Positions 22,141 to 33,552 of a DNA stretch of 64,000 bases are shown here, in pieces (positions within the stretch are counted from its first letter, which is position 1; each line of letters opens with the position of its first letter). The stretch spans positions 372,001-436,000 of the forward strand of contig JAZKJV010006942.1 of the NCBI GenBank assembly GCA_037367405.1, read 5' to 3'. This stretch comes from Ottelia alismoides (lineage: Eukaryota > Streptophyta > Magnoliopsida > Alismatales > Hydrocharitaceae). The notes under the pieces were generated by a model. The model was not told the origin of the DNA, searched no databases, and saw only the letters and a list, made by a program, of their open reading frames with translations. The position numbers and the translations under genes are program-made.

Positions 22141-22800
22141 ATGCTATGCACAATGCAAAAAATATTTTTGTGATGCAATTTTCAAAATTTGAACTTTTTA
22201 TGGATTTTTTGAAAAAGGTTTCACAATTTCTTATGCAATTTTCAAAAAGATTTTGCAAAGAATTTTTGGTTTTTCAAAAGTTTTTTGGGATTTTTGAAAA
22301 CAAAAGATTTTTAGAATAACAAATAGGTATAAATATTTATATGAGGATGCATCATATATTTACAAGAGTTGCATTTTTTAGAATTTACACAAGGGATATG
22401 TTAATATTTATATATAGTTGGTGAAAAGTGTTTATTTATTTGAATATTGCATATATTTATCAAACTTATTTGAAAATAATTTTACAAACAGTTTTAAAAA
22501 CAATAGTCCAAAATAGTTTTTGCAAATAATATCTACGAACATTGAAAATCATTTTGTAATGGTTTTTCAACCAGTATATATAGATTTTTCAAAATATTTT
22601 TGCAACCATTTTCAAAAACATTTACAAATAGTATTTCAAAATATTTTTATCTCACATAAAGAAAAGAAATTTTTACAAACAAAATAATTTTACAAAGGTT
22701 GAAAATATTTAACAAAATATTTTCCAAATAGTTTTCAAAAGATTTTTTGAAAAGATTTTCAACTACTTTTTAAACATTTTGAAAATTTTTTTACTTGATT
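22140..22800 (-). repeat. Reiterated TTTTCAAA/TTTGAAAA region
   Basis: Dozens of TTTTCAAA, TTTGAAAA and TTTTGCAAA words at about 10-20-base spacing; counterpart of about 3140-3480. Confidence 0.75.
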
Positions 22801-22925
22801 TATTAATCAGAAACTACAAGAAGAATTTTAGGAATAATAAACATCTGTTTTTGTAGTCTTTTAGCCATACTTATTGAAAATACAAAAGTACGAGGTATCG
22901 GTAAAGTATATATGAAGTATATACG

Positions 22926-23416
22926 ACCCCCCTATACTTAGCTTGAGCTATGTCCTCATAGATCAAGGAGAAATGAGAATACATAACTCATACTAAGTAT
23001 ATAAAAGTTTAAAAAATAAAAGAATGAAAGAATAGAGTAATAAAAGAATAAGAAGTTGACCATTCCCCAAACTTAGGATCAACTAATCCTAAGTATAGCA
23101 GATTGTACACAAGACAGCGAGGGTTAAGGGTCAGAATGAACAGATCACACTCATATTGTCTCCCCCTATACTTAGGGTGAGATATCTCTACATATAGATA
23201 AGAAGAGAAGACAATGGAGGGATCAAAGAATGAAAAAATTGGGGTGCCCACCTTCCTATACTTAGGATAAAGTACATCCTAAGTATAGCAGTGAAGAAGG
23301 GGGCGTCACATTTTCGGTAGAAAAAAATGCTAACAAAAATAAGAAAAGAAAAGAAAAAAAAGATCACTCAGCTCATCTGCCTCCCATATATTTAGGATAG
23401 AGTACATTCTAAGTAA
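22926..23416 (-). repeat. Hairpin plus G-run array, second copy
   Basis: Inverted pairs TATACTTAGG/CCTAAGTATA at 23,070-23,098, 23,256-23,288 and a decayed one at 23,387-23,416. Single arms with CCCCCC (G-run on the minus strand) stand at 22,926-22,947 and 23,162-23,180. Confidence 0.78.
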
Positions 23417-24064
23417 GAAAAAATATGGGGAACGAGGTAGATGAGAAAGAATGGTAGATGGAAAGAAGAAAACGAAAGCATATATACAAAGGATCAAGAA
23501 GGTAGAAAGCAGACCTTCTTGCACGACCGCTAAGGAATAGATCTAATAAGGTGCCGGTCGATATCAAGTTCCTCAGTAGACACAAACCTATTAGGATCGA
23601 ACTGATGAAGGTCCTCAACAGTATCAAAGCAGAAAGGCATGAACTGTTAAGTGGAAGTAGTGTGGCCGTGTTCGGCCTGGGAAGTTACGGCTAGGTCATC
23701 ATCAAAAGGCCTGCATTCATTTATAAAAACAATAAGATCAAATTGAGCCTCTTCAGTCTCTACAATCCGCTTTCCGCTCTAAGGTGTCTTTGGTGTAAAT
23801 ACTACGGATGTCATCAATGCATCTCCACTCACCGGCAGGGGGAACTCCAAGATCTATGCTTTCTGAGTCTTCCTCCTTCGAGAGTAATTCTTGGGTCTCA
23901 ATGTCATCCAACATACAAGAAAACACTCAGACATCATCATCAAGGCCATAGTCCTCAGGGTCGTCTAATACACGCACACTCTAGTGGGATGCGGGTCTTT
24001 AGTCAACAGTCGTAGGTGTGGTGATCAACACATCGCTCCCGAAATCTGAACGGAAGCAAATATA
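23417..24064 (-). other. Decayed interior of the Ty3-type element
   Basis: Continues from the protease on the minus strand with many stops. A short readable piece at about 23,545-23,640 (VEDLHQFDPNRFVSTEEL) is coding-like but unassigned. RT and integrase motifs are absent. Confidence 0.5.
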
Positions 24065-24457
24065 TCAAGATCCATATTCAATAACAGCTCTTGTAGAGGC
24101 GAGGAAAGGCTGTCCCAAGATGATGGAAGGATGCTCCACAGGGGCAGAGGTCTCCATTGGGAATACGATAATGTCAACAGTGAAGCTCGTGCCCTGAATA
24201 TGAATGAAAATGTTCTCTAGAATACCCCTCAACCTCTTGATCGATCCATCAATGAATTGGAAAATCATCCTAGTCTTATTGAGAGGTCCTAGATGAATAG
24301 AATGTACCAACGATAAGGGTATTATATTAATTAAAGAACCACTATCAAGGAGATTGTGATCACAAGAATAGTCACAGATGGTACAACTGACAAGAGGTGT
24401 GACAGTGTTCCCTTTCCTAATGTGTGGCTGGTGAGAGATGGTGTGGGCAGTGGCCAT
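24065..24457 (-). pseudogene. Retroviral-type aspartic protease domain, Ty3/gypsy
   Basis: An open stretch of 130 codons. It shows the catalytic motif LLDSGSLINIIPL (Asp-Ser-Gly) and the C-terminal signature SIILGQPFLASTRAVIEY, which in plant Ty3/gypsy proteases reads LGRPFLATARALIDV. It precedes the place where RT should start, but the frame closes with TGA (24,065) and RT does not follow. Flanking frames are broken, so this is a remnant of a polyprotein and not a separate gene. Confidence 0.8.
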
Positions 24458-24730
24458 GGTCAGAATGTGTCGTCAGATCCGCTCCTTCGCTTTCTCTTCT
24501 TGGGTTTAGGAACAAATGATTGATTCATGGCCTGGCGAAGTTGTGCTTCAATGATATCATGAATAAACGCAACCACTTCTGGTTCAGTCAACATTTTTTT
24601 GAAATTTTGGATCTCCTCATAAAAGGGATAATATTGGAATCATCATCTACATAAGGATGACTAAGAGTAGTCTGTAAAGTGTCATCATTGGGTTAAAGGT
24701 TGGGACTGATGTGCGTGTTTGTGTATGTGG

Positions 24731-25000
24731 TCAAAGAGGCTGGCAGATGTGCCCTCTCCTCACAAAATGAATCGACTGCGTGTCTCCCACAATCTTTTGT
24801 ATTTTTAAAATTTTCTTATTTTTTTGTGTTTTGGGCGATTGCAAGCTCTCATGGGTGTCCTCAAATGAATCCATAAATTCAGAAGGTGAATCATCAATAT
24901 GGCTCTTATTTAGGTAAGTGAGATCGTCAATCCTCGAATTCATTTGATTCAATAATCGGGTCATGTATTCAAGAGCGGTCTTCATGAGAGGTGATTCCAA
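24731..25000 (-). pseudogene. Gag-like remnant of the Ty3-type element
   Basis: An open frame of 89 codons, 290 bases inside the primer site. It holds TALEYMTRLLNQMNSRIDDL, a helical segment of the kind seen in gag proteins, then a Ser/Asp-rich and a Lys-rich part. I infer gag from position only. Confidence 0.4.
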
Positions 25001-25293
25001 AATTTTAGTATCGAGTGAGTGATATGAGGGTTTTCATGAGAAGTTTTAAAATCCATCCAAGTCTGCCTTTGTCTCTTCCTTCTATCAGCTAGGTCAGAAA
25101 GTTTGGCTTCACTTCACGTGGGCGCACAGACACTCCAAGAAGAGCCTCCCTCGATCCGCGGTACCTCGCAACAACTTCAAACAGGGAGGATGATTAGCCA
25201 ATTCACAGATAATATCAAATAAAATAGAAATAAATAAACGAAAATAAAGACATGCAAGAATACACGGGTAAAAGTAAATCTATATAATGTTGC

Positions 25294-25311
25294 TCCCTGG
25301 CAATGGTGCCA
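25294..25311 (-). other. Primer binding site, tRNA-Asp type
   Basis: On the minus strand TGGCACCATTGCCAGGGA starts two bases after the LTR end (CTTTTCA). It is close to TGGCGCCGTTGCCGGGGA, complementary to plant tRNA-Asp and typical of Athila-type elements. Confidence 0.75.
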
Positions 25312-25313
25312 TT

Positions 25314-28300
25314 TGAAAAGGTCGAGATTGTGTTGGTCTTGTGTTCTACACAAGGTGAGAAAACAGTCGTCGAAATGATCGATCAGAACCTCAGACTAAT
25401 TCAACAATTAACCAACAATTAAGAACCAAGCAATGAAAATAAAAGTATGGAGTTAAAAATTATTATAACTCTACAAATGATGTATATAGTGCAAGTATGT
25501 GTAGAGTGTCGAACACATGGAGTAAACGACAGATCGTGGAAAACTAATTCAAAAAATGTGTGTTCTTCTTGTCTTTGTGTCTTTTGTGGATTTTTTATTT
25601 TATTTTTATGGATTTTAATTTTTAAAATTTCTTAATTGGTTTAAATTTTGAAGTTTTTTATTTTATTTTATTTTATTTATTTTTATTTTCTTTTTCTTTT
25701 TTAGAAAAATATATATAATGTATATAAGTAATAAATATAGAGTATATATATAATATAAGATAATATTATTATAAAAAACAAATAAAATACAAAAACTAAA
25801 ATGTTTTTAGGTTATTAACTTTTTACTGTTATTGTGATTTTTAAGAACTTCTACTAATTTTTATGGATTTTTAAAGTTAAAAATATCCCAAGTCAAGGAT
25901 TAAAAAAATAGGTTAGATTAATTTGGAAATTTAAAATAGCAAATAATGTCCAATATTTTCCAAATAAATTTTCATAGATAAATAATACTAAATATTTTGG
26001 GAGATTTTAGGATTTTTTTATTTTTTATAACGGATTTTGGAGCTTTTTAATTTTTATGTATTTATATTTTTAGGGGTTTTAGGTTCTGGAGTTGTAAAAA
26101 AATAGATTAACAATATAAATCTATATATAATTTTTTCAAAAAAATGTTTTATATTTTTTTGGTATTTTAAAGCTAAACATGGACTTTCTATGCTCTTTTT
26201 TATAAATAATTAAATGTGTAAAATAAAAAATATACCGTGAAACTATACACAGGTAGGCACCAAATCTTATTTTTTGAGATATTTTGGAGCACTGATGATA
26301 TTCATAAAAAAACATCAACAAAATTTCATGTACTAGCAAAGGCATATTGTAATTTAAAATAACCAGCAGGGTTCACATTAAATTTTACTAAAAATATATA
26401 ACTATAATTAAAAAGTCTTAGACCAAAGATAAATATAAATACCCACAGGGGTATATATGCAAATTTGCCACCTCACGTGGGACGATACATGAGGTTACAC
26501 GAACTAGACTAAATAACAAATAAGAAAACTATAAGGTTCTTTTTGCAAATGTTACAAAAAATAATAATTCCAGATGAATGTTTATATACTAAATAATAAA
26601 ATACAAAAGAAAGGGGTTAATAATGTAAAATGCCCTCTATACGACGTGATCCAACGAGCGTGATCCACCCACTTATCTAGTGAAGCGCAATGATATTTCG
26701 TTGATCAAAGTCTGAGTTTAGATTCCATAGATGGAATCAACAGTTGAGGCAAGGCTGATCAGACGACTACTGGAGACCTGGGCGCCTTGTAATGATCGGA
26801 TGGTAGAGAGGGGCTATGGAAGAATAGGGAAGAAGCTCCATCGAGGAGAGCATCTTCCGGCTGAATCTCCCTTTCCTAACGCCCTCAGCTGCTGCAAAAT
26901 GGCCCCAAACACTCCTGCAGGGATCCTCTAATTGCTGACGGCTTCAAAATTCTCCAAGGGCCACTGGAGCTCTCCCAAAAGGTTGGAGAAACTTAAGAGC
27001 TCCAGACACCTCCAACGACTCCAAAATTGCTCCAACAAGGCTTTTGACTCAAGGTACTTGCACAAGAAGCATGTTGGGTCGAGGTCAGATTGCCTTAACC
27101 TGTCAAACAACTAATGGAAGTGTGATGGCAGCGCTCCGACGAGACAATGAGGTGGAGCACCCAAGATCTGATCCAGAGGGAATCAATTGAGATGGAGTGG
27201 TGTAAGGATTGGAGAATCAGCAGGGGAAGGAGATGGGGATGAAATATGGGTCGAAAAACAGGCAGAGCACAATGGAAAGGTTTGTTTGAGCTAGCCTCCG
27301 ACGAACTATCAATTGATTAATTTATGCTAAAAAATTAATAAAACCTAAAACTAAATGCAAAGAATAACATCCACACATAATATCTAACTAGGAAAGCAAG
27401 GAAAAGTCACTCAAATGGCTGGAGCCATGAGTTGGTACCTCGACGGTGGTGGAGCACCGGATATGGCTAGAATGCATCTCATACCTCGCCTTTCCTCGCT
27501 ACAATCGGTTGGAGGAGCTCTTGTCACAAGCTTCGATCCAAAGCATGAGAGGGGAGGTCAAAACAAGGCCAAAAGGGGATTCAAAAAATCAAAGGAGCTA
27601 GGGTGGAAGGTTATGTACAAGTGACTGAACATGGGTCAAAGATCGAGGGACAACGATTGAATCGATGATCCATTCCTCGAGGAATCACACCCACGTGATG
27701 GAGGGAAAGATCAAGGAGGAAAAGCTAAGATTACAACATCCCAAATCAATGTCTATATAGATCGATGAAAAATGGAGAAGAGTATGTCACAATGAAGCTC
27801 TAAGAAAGCTAAGAGCTAGTTAGACAGTTGGTCGAGGTCAACTAACAACTCAACCTGGTTGGCCCATGTGTACCAACTAGGAAAAACAATGCCCATAAAT
27901 TATTGTAAAATTAGATAATAAATAGTAAATGATTTTAAAATCAAAGTTATAAAATAGAAAATGCTTATTATTTTCAGTAATATTTTAATATTATTTTATT
28001 TATTTTTAGGAGTTATTTATTACAAGTTTATTTTTAGGGTTTTATTTATAGGTATATTCATCTATGTTTTGGGTATTTCATTGTTATTTTATAATTTTGA
28101 TTTTATTGGCTGATTTTATTCTTTTATATATTTACAAATTATTTTTATATACATAAGTACATTTTTATTATATTTTTATGATATAATGTGTACACTTAAA
28201 TAAATAAGGGCATTAGTTATATAGGTATAAGTATAGGTATTTCATCTATGTATTTTGTAGGTGTTTTATTTATTTATGATTTTATTTTATTTTAAATATA

Positions 28301-29049
28301 TACATATTCTATAAATAATATACAAAATTATAAATTATAAAAATAATGAAGAATAAATAAAATGAATATTTTATTCGTGTATAATATGCAATAGGGGTCC
28401 AAAACCTAACTTTCACACCTTAACTCCAAAAACTATGAAACTACCTTCATTAAATAGATTATTAAAAGTTATATACAATTAAAGGTGATTGTATACATTT
28501 TAAGTTTTTATTTAGGAGATATGGGTCTAGGAAGTTGGGATTTTGGCTTTTTATTTAGAGTATAAACAGAATATTGTTTATTATTTTTCTATGAAAGTAA
28601 TTTTGTATTTTTATTTTTATCTACAACTTTCATATACAAAATTTCTTTATTTGAGGTATAAAAAATGTAGAATTAAATAATTCCCAAAAAAGACTTATTG
28701 ATGAATAAAATAATGGATTAAAAAATGTAAAATTAAATAATTCCCAAAAAAGACTTATTGATGAATAAAATAATGGATTTTTTATAATTATTTGGCCCTT
28801 ATCCCCCCTACTTTATTCCTTATTGACCAAATCAATTCTTGACTTGGTCTCGTGGTTTAGGGTCATTATTTTATCTTTATCTTTTCTTTTTCCATTCTAT
28901 AATTTTGGTATTTAAAACAATATTTTATATACAATAAATATAATAAATAATGAATGTTAATTTGTACAAAATAATGCTTTTTACATGCATTAGCTTGGGT
29001 TTCTAAGGCCAAAATGATGGAATAAAGGTGATGAAATGGAGATTCAACA
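25314..29049 (-). repeat. 5' LTR (right copy), 3736 bp
   Basis: On the minus strand it begins TGTTGAATCTCC (29,049) and ends CCTTTTCA (25,314), giving TG...CA ends next to a primer site. Direct repeat of 17,599-20,992. Confidence 0.83.
28661..28780. repeat. 60-bp tandem duplication in the right LTR
   Basis: 28,661-28,720 and 28,721-28,780 are almost identical. The left LTR has one copy, so it arose after insertion. Confidence 0.92.
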
Positions 29050-29950
29050 CCTCACACTTTGTTTTAATTACAAAATTCCCCTTTGGGTATAGATTATTAG
29101 AAATATTTGGGAAAATTGTATCTTTGACCCTATATTCTTCTAAGGTATTCAAAAACGGTACTAGGACATTAAATATTTACCTAAATACCCTTGCTAGATT
29201 GTATTTTTTTTGGATTTTTTATTAAAAACAACTCCTGTAACCTAAAAATTTATAGAAAATTATGATAAATACCTTATACATTATTCTACCACATACACTT
29301 TTATTAAGGTATTTCACCATATATTTCTATTTATTAAAATTAAAAAATAGAGCTATTTTTCTTTGTCTATCTTAAAAAACATAAAAAATATAAAAATGTT
29401 TTGAAAAATTCCAAAAAATTTATTTTATTCGTTATCTTATTTTACAACTACATAAAGAAAATCCCTAAAATTGAAAAAGGAAATCCCTAAAAATTGAAAA
29501 AGAAAATAACTAAAAATTAAAAAGCTCTAAAATCCTTATAAAAATTATTAAAAAATCTTAAAAATTATAAAATACTTATTTTATATATGTATTTATTTTA
29601 TTATATCTATTATAGATAAAATTTAGTTTTGGAAAATTTTGAGCCCTTTAGCTATTTTTGAAGTCCAAAACTACTTGGCCATATCTATTGCTCACTGTTT
29701 TCCCATTTCTAATCAATTTAAGATATAAAAAATCAACAAAATATAAAAGAAAAATATCATTAATTGAATAGTATATAAAAAGATAAAAACATTTTATTTT
29801 ATGTATTTAGGATATTTGTAGGTATTTCTATCTATATACTAGCAAAACCGTACGAAATCATGAACCGTTAGGGTGTCTCTATTTTAATTGACCGGTTCGT
29901 ACGAATTCCTACCGTAACGAGTCATAAAATATCGAAAACAATACCGCCGT
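29050..29950. repeat. AT-rich remnant resembling the Ty3-type LTR, inverted
   Basis: The reverse complement of about 29,350-29,600 shares words such as GGATTTTAGAGCTTTTTAAT with 26,000-26,160 of the LTR. It is probably an older, inverted relative. The last 100 bases are the upstream region of DC1 gene C. Confidence 0.45.
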
Positions 29951-30056
29951 CTATCATATGTTATTCCATATGTTAGAGGATCCGTTTCATAAAAATTCTC
30001 TGTATAACTACACACACGTCGTGCATAGAGAAGGAGATCGGAGGAGCATTGACCGC

Positions 30057-31250
30057 ATGGACGCCCAACTGGTGAACCATCCCCTCCACAGCAAGCACCC
30101 CCTCCTCAAGCTCCACGGCTTCTCCGGCTTCGCCTGCAGCCGCTGCGGCACCTTCGGCTCCGGCACCCGCTACTGCTGCGAGCAATGCGACCTCAGCTTC
30201 CACCCCTTCTGCACCAAGTGTCCCCCCAACGTCCTCTCCCCTCTCCACCCCCGTCACAAGCTCGCCCTCCTAAGCAAATCCTGCAACTCCTGCACCAAAC
30301 CCATCAAGGGCCTCTTCTACCGCTGCGGCGACTGTAACTTCGACCTCCACCCCCTCTGCCTCCCCGACTACCCCGCACCCGAATTGAACCCTCCCTTGCA
30401 GATCGACCACATCTGCCACAACCACCCTCTCAAACTCGAACGTACAGATGCCCAGTTCGAATGCGGGGCCTGCAAGACCCCGGGCAACACCGGGATGAGG
30501 TACTGGTGCGAGCAGTGCGACTTCCAGATCGACCTCACCTGCGCCACGTGCGCCCTCACCCTCTCCTCGTACCTCCACCCCGACCACGCGCTGAGGCTCC
30601 GCTGGAAGATCTGCGACGAGTGCGGTCAGGACGTGGAAGGCGTGTTCTACCGGTGTGACGACTGTGATTTCGATCTCCACCCTCTCTGCCACCAGAAGAT
30701 GATTGCAGGTGCAGGTTGCGGTATCTGGGTACCTACAAAAATGGTGAAGGATAGGAAGGAGGGGAAGGATGGTCCGAGGGAGGTGAAGAGTGCAGTGTAC
30801 TTCTTCATGCATCCGGAACATGACTTGGTGGAGGGGGAGGTAGAGGGGGAAGGGTGGTGCGAGGTGTGCGGGAAGGAGGTCGAGGGAGGTGGATGTTATA
30901 GCTGCGAAGACTGCGGGTTCTATGTGCACGAGGATTGCAGCAATATAAGGCCGGCGGTAAGAGATAAAGCGCATGGGAGCCACGCCCTCCACTTCCAGAG
31001 GTCGAAGGTGAGGGCCTGCGTTGTCTGCAGGGAGAGGTGCATCAAATGGAGGTACAGCTGCAGTGCTTGCGATGTGCATGTGCACAAAGATTGCCTGATA
31101 GGGCCGCTGTGTGCTTCAAATTCTATTGAACAAATTCGTCTCTCGCCTTCTTCTTCCTCGGCATCTTTTCCCTCTTCCTCCTCCTCGTCATCTTCTGCTG
31201 CCTCGTCGTACTCAGCAGTCGTGTTGGATTCCAAAATCGATCTACGGTAA
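30057..31250 (+). CDS. DC1 gene C: six-module C1-like zinc protein
   Basis: 397 residues, single exon, TAA stop at 31,248. Six DC1 zinc modules: about 11-52, 64-101, 121-162, 174-211, 252-294 and 306-346, each with the HxxH...CxxC...CxxC...HxxC pattern. In module 3 the penultimate His is Asp (FQIDLTC, D159), also in paralogue E. A charged linker (225-245) separates modules 4 and 5. The tail after 350 is Ser-rich (360-385) and ends KIDLR. It belongs to the large plant DC1 family (annotations include VACUOLELESS GAMETOPHYTES-like); zinc binding is inferred and partners are unknown. I start at MDAQLVNHP because gene E is conserved from exactly this Met; the open frame extends 33 codons upstream without similarity. 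Coding GC is far above the flanks. Confidence 0.88.
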   Translation: MDAQLVNHPLHSKHPLLKLHGFSGFACSRCGTFGSGTRYCCEQCDLSFHPFCTKCPPNVLSPLHPRHKLALLSKSCNSCTKPIKGLFYRCGDCNFDLHPLCLPDYPAPELNPPLQIDHICHNHPLKLERTDAQFECGACKTPGNTGMRYWCEQCDFQIDLTCATCALTLSSYLHPDHALRLRWKICDECGQDVEGVFYRCDDCDFDLHPLCHQKMIAGAGCGIWVPTKMVKDRKEGKDGPREVKSAVYFFMHPEHDLVEGEVEGEGWCEVCGKEVEGGGCYSCEDCGFYVHEDCSNIRPAVRDKAHGSHALHFQRSKVRACVVCRERCIKWRYSCSACDVHVHKDCLIGPLCASNSIEQIRLSPSSSSASFPSSSSSSSSAASSYSAVVLDSKIDLR

Positions 31251-31663
31251 TCCGGTAGACAGTATCGATCGGGTTCTTTCATATATCCTTTCTCGATCTT
31301 CTTTGATATCCAAACGTCAACGCGTTGTTTTTAAGGAAAACCACAACTTCTCCAGAGAGGAGACAGTGGAGGAGGATTTTCTTCTGTTTTGTGTTGAGAA
31401 CCAATGTTTTTTCAACTTGTTTCGTACATACATAATTATTTGATTTCGGGATGAAAAATTTGGTCTGTACACACAATAAAATATACGAAACTGATTTTTT
31501 TGTTTTATGTTATGGTGTTCCAGTAAATAGTTCTATGGATACATTTTTAATTAAGATCTTCTCCATTCAAGATATGGGAAATTGCATTAACTATTGACAT
31601 TATGTAATAAAATAGGATAGGACTAGAAGCGGGCTCTCGACCGCTTTATACAATGGGGTTGAT
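31251..31663 (+). other. 3' flank of DC1 gene C
   Basis: AT-rich, no further frame. AATAAAATA at about 31,475 may act as a polyadenylation signal. Confidence 0.4.
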
Positions 31664-32034
31664 GGGGCTGCCCTCTGGGGGCAGCCAACATGGCTGCCCC
31701 GCCTTATTTTGGGGCAAATTTTTTATTTTTTTTTGAAAAATATCGTCATATATATTCAATCTTATATCTATCCTATATGTCATTTGAATTTTGTCAGAAA
31801 TGGAGACTCCTACGGCCTCCATCCAGACAGAATCGATTTAAAAAATCCTGCGACCGTTAAAAAAATGACGTCTGGATGGAGGCCGTAGGGATCTCTGTTT
31901 TTGACGAAATTCGAATGACATATAGAAGTGATATAGGGATGAATATACATGGTGATATTTTTTCAAAAAAATAAAAAAAATACGAAAAATAAGGTGGGGC
32001 CAGCCATGTTGGCTAACCCTAGGTGGCAGCCTCC
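31664..32034. mobile_element. Foldback (MITE-like) element, 371 bp
   Basis: Two arms of about 165 bases (31,664-31,828 and 31,870-32,034) are inverted copies with scattered mismatches, around a 41-base loop. Each arm has smaller palindromes inside (GGCTGCCC...GGGGGCAGCC, and AGCCAACATGGCT). A half copy is at 4100-4337. It lies between the convergent 3' ends of genes C and D. Class and target duplication are unclear. Confidence 0.85.
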
Positions 32035-32253
32035 TCTTGCTGTCATGTTTACACTCATAATTTAAAAGCAAGCCAACATTTAGAATTACATCCCAACAAT
32101 TCGAAGGAGACGAGATGTATAGCACATAGTTAGTCGTGCCTACACGAACATGCAGCAGGATCACATACAAATCACACATACCAATGCATCAGTCCCATTA
32201 AATATAACAACAAACAAATACCGACACTAATCAGATGACCTCAACTAATTCGA

Positions 32254-32655
32254 TCAGTTGTGCATGTAGAACCACGGCTTGGGACGAGGCTGCACGTAAG
32301 GCCGCGGCGTACGCACACAGGTTGGGTGGAGATCAAACGGGCAGTGTGTCATCGGGCACGTATAGAATATGCCGGTGATCGGCGTACGGCAGTGATTGCA
32401 GAACCTCGTGGTGAGCGTGGTGCGTTCGCGCGGCCTCAGCTGGAGGCTTTGGTGGGGGTGGAGGTGCGTGACGGCGGTGGTCTTGTAGCGGACGCAGTGG
32501 GTGTGGAGATTGAAGTTGCAGAGGTTATTAATGCACACGTAGCGATAGCCGAAGGCGCTTTTCCTCTTGCAGCGTTTGCAGGTGAAGTTTCCGAAGAGGT
32601 ATATCTTCCTCAGCGTGCAGTTCGGATGGAGAGGGTCTATCGCTGTCATATCCAT
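32254..32655 (-). CDS. DC1 gene D: small two-module C1-like protein
   Basis: 133 residues, single exon. Two DC1 zinc modules: about 10-54 (H10, C13, C26, C29, C41, C46, H51, C54) and 66-113 (H66, H68 region, two CxxC-type pairs, FDLHPTC). The C-terminus is Pro/Arg-rich (RTPRPYVQPRPKP) and ends YMHN. It is a relative of gene B (shared HPNCTL/HPTCTL, GxFYTC, DLHPTCV). I start at MDMTAIDP: the longer frame has no ATG and runs into the TATA box. Role unknown; zinc binding is inferred from the family. Confidence 0.85.
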   Translation of the reverse strand: MDMTAIDPLHPNCTLRKIYLFGNFTCKRCKRKSAFGYRYVCINNLCNFNLHTHCVRYKTTAVTHLHPHQSLQLRPRERTTLTTRFCNHCRTPITGIFYTCPMTHCPFDLHPTCVRTPRPYVQPRPKPWFYMHN

Positions 32656-32717
32656 CTCTATGAAACTAGTAGTGGATCGATGTAGTTCTCGGTGTTGTTG
32701 TTGGTGGTGGTGGTGAG

Positions 32718-32726
32718 AATTTATAG
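32718..32726 (-). promoter_or_regulatory. TATA box of DC1 gene D
   Basis: CCTATAAATTC on the minus strand, 62 bases before the start codon, identical to the box of gene B. It fixes the start codon at 32,655. Confidence 0.75.
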
Positions 32727-32730
32727 GCAA

Positions 32731-33044
32731 TTAGAGGTTGTGGGAAGCATCGTAGAAGGTCAATTTAGTATTCTTTTCACACTGCCAAACGTTCGTTAAT
32801 GTTCGCTACTGTCTGATTTCGGTCTTTTTTTAAATTGGAAGCCATCTTCTGATGATTAGCTTTTGTCCAAGAGGTCCTGCATGCATTTTTGGTCTTTTTG
32901 TTATACGCAATAATCATGATCAGTCTATTAATTCATGACTTAGTTGATCAAGAGTTTCTTCCACGCACGAGTTGCATACATGCATGATATATCCCCGATG
33001 AAAATGGTTCCGGCGTAATAGTTATAAACATTCATTCATGACTG
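32731..33044 (-). other. Upstream region of DC1 gene D
   Basis: No repeat or second gene recognised. Confidence 0.4.
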
Positions 33045-33051
33045 CTTACTC

Positions 33052-33552
33052 GGGATGTAAACGGTTACGGATATATCTGTATCCGATCCATCACCATATC
33101 CGTTTTATACAGATTTTGACATCTATATCCGTATCCGTTTTAAATGGATACGGATATGGATATCATTTTGATATCCGAAAACATCCGTATTCGTATATGT
33201 ATATCTATTTTTGTATATAAATATAGTCATGGATTTATTTATAATCATGTATAGCATAATTATATACCTTCTTTTATCATATTTGTATAATTTTTATGAT
33301 ACAAATACATTTAATAAATTTATATCATGTGTTTTTCATCCAATTTCTATATATTTAAGTTGTTTCTATAGAATATTTCTAACATTACTCGTATGCGATT
33401 AATAACCGTTTTACATTCGTATCTGTTTTATAAGGATATGATCAGATAATTTTAATATCCGTCAATATCCGTATCTGCATCCGTATTCGTATTCAAAAAT
33501 AGATAAGGATACAGTAATACCTATATCTATATCTGTATCCGACCGTTTGCAT
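33052..33552. mobile_element. hAT-like non-autonomous element, 0.5 kb
   Basis: Ends GGGATGTAAACGGTTACGGA and, reverse-complemented on the right, ATGCAAACGGTCGGATACAG. Subterminal GGATACGGATAT-type words repeat throughout. CTTACTC flanks both sides (33,045-33,051 and 33,553-33,559), which with one unclear base fits the 8-bp duplication of hAT elements. Confidence 0.78.

Larger units (their letters stand above)
17599..29049 (-). mobile_element. Non-autonomous Ty3/gypsy element with very long LTRs
   Basis: Direct repeats of 3.4 and 3.7 kb flank a 4.3-kb interior. Read on the minus strand: 5' LTR 29,049 to 25,314, primer site, a gag-like frame, an aspartic protease, the hairpin/G-run array, a long non-coding 3' region, the polypurine tract and the 3' LTR 20,992 to 17,599. 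No RT, RNase H or integrase coding is present, so it cannot move alone. The interior 3' part matches the pol-bearing remnant at 1-4097, which could be the autonomous partner family. The two LTRs differ at many positions by eye (roughly one in seven), so the insertion is old. Confidence 0.85.

Noticed and set aside
30270..31085. 271-codon minus-strand frame inside gene C, and similar frames opposite gene E (43,832-44,383)
   Set aside because: Antisense shadows of high-GC zinc-module coding; no recognisable domain.
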